The position numbers and the translations under genes are program-made. 64,000 nt of DNA from Bacteroidales bacterium UBA1715 (GTDB taxonomy: Bacteria > Bacteroidota > Bacteroidia > Bacteroidales > UBA1715). The notes under the pieces are model-generated. The model searched no databases. It was not told the DNA's origin and worked only from the letters and a program-made list of their open reading frames with translations. The stretch covers positions 1-64,000 of the forward strand of contig DCIX01000025.1 in the NCBI GenBank assembly GCA_002317135.1, in the 5' to 3' direction. Shown here piece after piece: positions 62,251 through 64,000 of this stretch. Within the stretch, counting starts at the first letter, position 1, and every line of letters starts with the position of its first letter.

Positions 62251-62281
62251 AGTAAAGGCAAACCAATGGTTTGCCTTTACT
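62251..62281. terminator. Strong terminator after dapA
   Basis: A perfect 14-bp stem (AGTAAAGGCAAACC with its complement at 62268-62281, loop AAT) is followed by TTTTTATA on the plus strand. It ends the dapA transcript and may also serve the convergent gene at 62305-63948. Confidence 0.92.
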
Positions 62282-62304
62282 TTTTATAACCTTTATCTTA
62301 TTAA

Positions 62305-63948
62305 TTAATTTTCTAACACAAAGATACCGCTTGGTTGTGTAGAGCCATTTGGCTGTGTAATGCCTTTCCATTGAGTACCATCGGTAAATGTAGCAGAGAT
62401 TTTCCACATATATTTACCACGAGGTAACGACGCACCTTTTGATAATCCATCCCAACCTATCGCTGGTTTACCATTATCAAGTTCAGAGGTTTCCCAAATT
62501 TTCTCATTACGAGCATTATAAATTTCCAATTTATAACTTCGTAAATCAGCATTTGTCATTGGTAAGAAATATTTTCCTGAACTTGCCACAAATTTGTTAG
62601 GGACAGCAATAAAGTTCTTATTAAAGTCTATTTCCTTTTGTATAAAAGAGAAACAACCATTTTTATCTGTAACCTTCAATGAAGCAAAAGAACTACCCGA
62701 TCCAGAAGCCGTATGAGTTACAATAGGATCAGTATATTCAGTACCTTCAATAGACCATTCGTATACATATCCCTTTCGTTGCGATTCGGTAAATGTAAAC
62801 TCATATTCCATATCACCAGTTGGATGATATTCAAAACTAATTTTTGGTTGCGGATACACAATTATACCAACAGATGTACTTGATTTACATCCTGTTACTG
62901 TATTTATTTTTGTAACCGAGATTGTATCTTTTCCACTCTTTGTCCAATCAATATTAATATATTTATTACCAATATTGTCGATTGTATTTTGTTGTGTTTC
63001 CCACAAATAAGAGATTTCCTTATTGATTGACTCGTCAACATAATACAATTGCTTTTCCATACCTTGGCAAACCTTGGTTTTACCTTTAATTGTCGGCGTT
63101 TCAACAGCTTCTACAGTAACAGGAAAATCAAATATTCGTTTTTCTTTTCCTACTTTTACTTCAGCAGAAATCTTTTGATTTCCAGATTCCAGCCAAACAA
63201 TAGACACATTATGTCCGACTTCTGAATTTTTCTTTGCCGATTTTGGAAGAATCCAACGAACATCAGCATGTGTCGTCAAACCAACAATAGAATAGATTGA
63301 AGCAATATCTTTACAAATAGAATTTGTTCCTGTTATTTTCACGAAAGACCAGTCTATTGTTCTATCATCATCCGAAACAACAGTATAATTCTTATTTTGA
63401 TTGAATTCCGCATTTGGCTGCAGATTATCAGAATTTACAACTGTTTGCTGTTCTACAGTATTTTCATGCGAAGCCAAAGTTTGTTGTATTTCAACATCAA
63501 AAGCAAATTCTTCATCAAACGAATCTATTTGAATAGCAGGAAAATTCTGATAATACGCCTCATCTTTTGCGAATTGTGCGTGATATTGAGCTTGATTATG
63601 AATACGCTCCGCAACCGTAAGACCCGCTTCTTCTTGGTTTTCTTGCAATAGATATAAACCTGTTATACCAAGAATTGCCGAAATTACAGAAGCATAATAC
63701 ACATTGAATGTATTGAATCGGAATGTTAGGAACGCACGCCATGCCAATGTAGCAGAGATTTTACGCCAAACCGAAGACGAAGGTTCAACAGCAGCATTCT
63801 GAAATGCAGCCTGATACATTCCCTCTACGGAATTCTGATTTTCGAGATTAGCCTCTAACTTCGTCCAAATATCCGAAGAAGGCATTTCCTCTGCGTCAGA
63901 AAAACGTGAGCTGAACAAATCTTCTATGTTGTTTTCTTCGTTCGTCAT
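62305..63948 (-). CDS. Membrane-anchored protein with PKD-like domains and gliding-type C-terminal domain
   Basis: The 547-residue protein has a cytoplasmic N-terminus with two W-rich repeats (PSSDIWTKLEANL, PSSSVWRKISATL), similar to the start of Bacteroidetes anti-sigma factors. One membrane helix follows at about 84-102 (YYASVISAILGITGLYLL). The exported part has Ig/PKD-like segments (FEYHPTGDMEYEFTFTES; SFASLKVTDKNGCFSF) and ends in a domain like the gliding-motility C-terminal type (LEIYNARNEKIWETSELDNG, AIGWDGLSKG, RGKYMWKI). In secreted proteins this last domain directs T9SS export. A cytoplasmic N-terminus before a T9SS-type domain is an unusual order. Confidence 0.72.
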   Translation of the reverse strand: MTNEENNIEDLFSSRFSDAEEMPSSDIWTKLEANLENQNSVEGMYQAAFQNAAVEPSSSVWRKISATLAWRAFLTFRFNTFNVYYASVISAILGITGLYLLQENQEEAGLTVAERIHNQAQYHAQFAKDEAYYQNFPAIQIDSFDEEFAFDVEIQQTLASHENTVEQQTVVNSDNLQPNAEFNQNKNYTVVSDDDRTIDWSFVKITGTNSICKDIASIYSIVGLTTHADVRWILPKSAKKNSEVGHNVSIVWLESGNQKISAEVKVGKEKRIFDFPVTVEAVETPTIKGKTKVCQGMEKQLYYVDESINKEISYLWETQQNTIDNIGNKYINIDWTKSGKDTISVTKINTVTGCKSSTSVGIIVYPQPKISFEYHPTGDMEYEFTFTESQRKGYVYEWSIEGTEYTDPIVTHTASGSGSSFASLKVTDKNGCFSFIQKEIDFNKNFIAVPNKFVASSGKYFLPMTNADLRSYKLEIYNARNEKIWETSELDNGKPAIGWDGLSKGASLPRGKYMWKISATFTDGTQWKGITQPNGSTQPSGIFVLEN

Positions 63949-63951
63949 TCG

Positions 63952-64000
63952 TTACTGTTTCTCTTTTGACAATTCAGCAAGTATTTGTTGAATCATTTTT
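63952..64000 (-). CDS. C-terminal end of an upstream gene (partial)
   Basis: Reading the minus strand in from the window edge, an open frame of 15 codons (KMIQQILAELSKEKQ) stops at TAA 63952-63954. This lies 3 bases before the ATG of the 547-residue gene. Anti-sigma-like genes usually follow an ECF sigma gene, so this could be its end, but 15 residues are too few to tell. Confidence 0.4.
   Translation of the reverse strand, partial: KMIQQILAELSKEKQ

Overview
The window looks like a chromosomal piece of an AT-rich member of the Bacteroidota, probably order Bacteroidales. The case rests on: promoter boxes of the Bacteroidetes type (TAnnTTTG, in the best cases with a TTG 19-20 bases upstream); secreted proteins with C-terminal domains of the type IX secretion system (T9SS); lineage-typical families (DUF4491, ExbB with a signal peptide plus two ExbD, RecO, Tgt and RSH variants); and almost no Shine-Dalgarno sequences. 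There is no sign of phage, plasmid, IS element, CRISPR array, rRNA or tRNA.

Layout. 1-9922 (minus) is a cell-surface locus: a 1530-residue secreted protein ending in a dockerin-like module, then two tandem copies of a pair made of a YCF48-like beta-propeller protein with a T9SS tail and a small dockerin-like module. One small module carries an in-frame stop. 10137-12164 (plus) has a clear promoter, a SAM-II-type riboswitch, metK and rdgB. 12224-20279 (minus) holds recO, a secreted hypothetical, a T9SS subtilase, mlaF, mlaE, a PAP2-like membrane protein and rpoN. 20377-27306 (minus) holds paaK, iorB, iorA (aryl-pyruvate/aryl-acetate metabolism), a secreted hypothetical, DUF4491, a glycosyltransferase, a polysaccharide deacetylase and a Rossmann-type protein. 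27435-29918 (plus) encodes two probable lipoproteins, one pentapeptide-like and one papain-like. 29919-30361 is a gene-free stretch with REP-like hairpins.

30362-45984 alternates strands: an outer-membrane barrel protein, a TauE-type exporter, parE, a GT4 glycosyltransferase, a DUF4143-type ATPase preceded by three 33-bp-spaced repeats, a leucine-rich-repeat/DEDDh-exonuclease fusion, murB, an SBF-type transporter, a HAD phosphatase / metallo-hydrolase / 7TM-HD operon, a pair of degenerate enzymes (ProB-like and class-IV-aminotransferase-like), and an outer-membrane phospholipase A. 46298-48792 is an ExbB/ExbD energy-transduction operon. 48811-51563 is a decayed tandem duplication whose two genes share an identical 57-residue head but divergent bodies. 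51668-57866 carries a small membrane protein, mfd, tgt and an LptF/LptG permease; 57867-60690 (minus) a RelA-type synthetase and slyD; 60792-62232 a small conserved protein and dapA; 62305-64000 a membrane-anchored protein with a gliding-type C-terminal domain.

Most genes are housekeeping or envelope functions. The parts most worth a second look are the propeller/dockerin duplication, the LRR-exonuclease fusion, the pseudoenzyme pair, the shared-head duplication and the spaced repeats before the ATPase. No complete new defence or mobile system was found.
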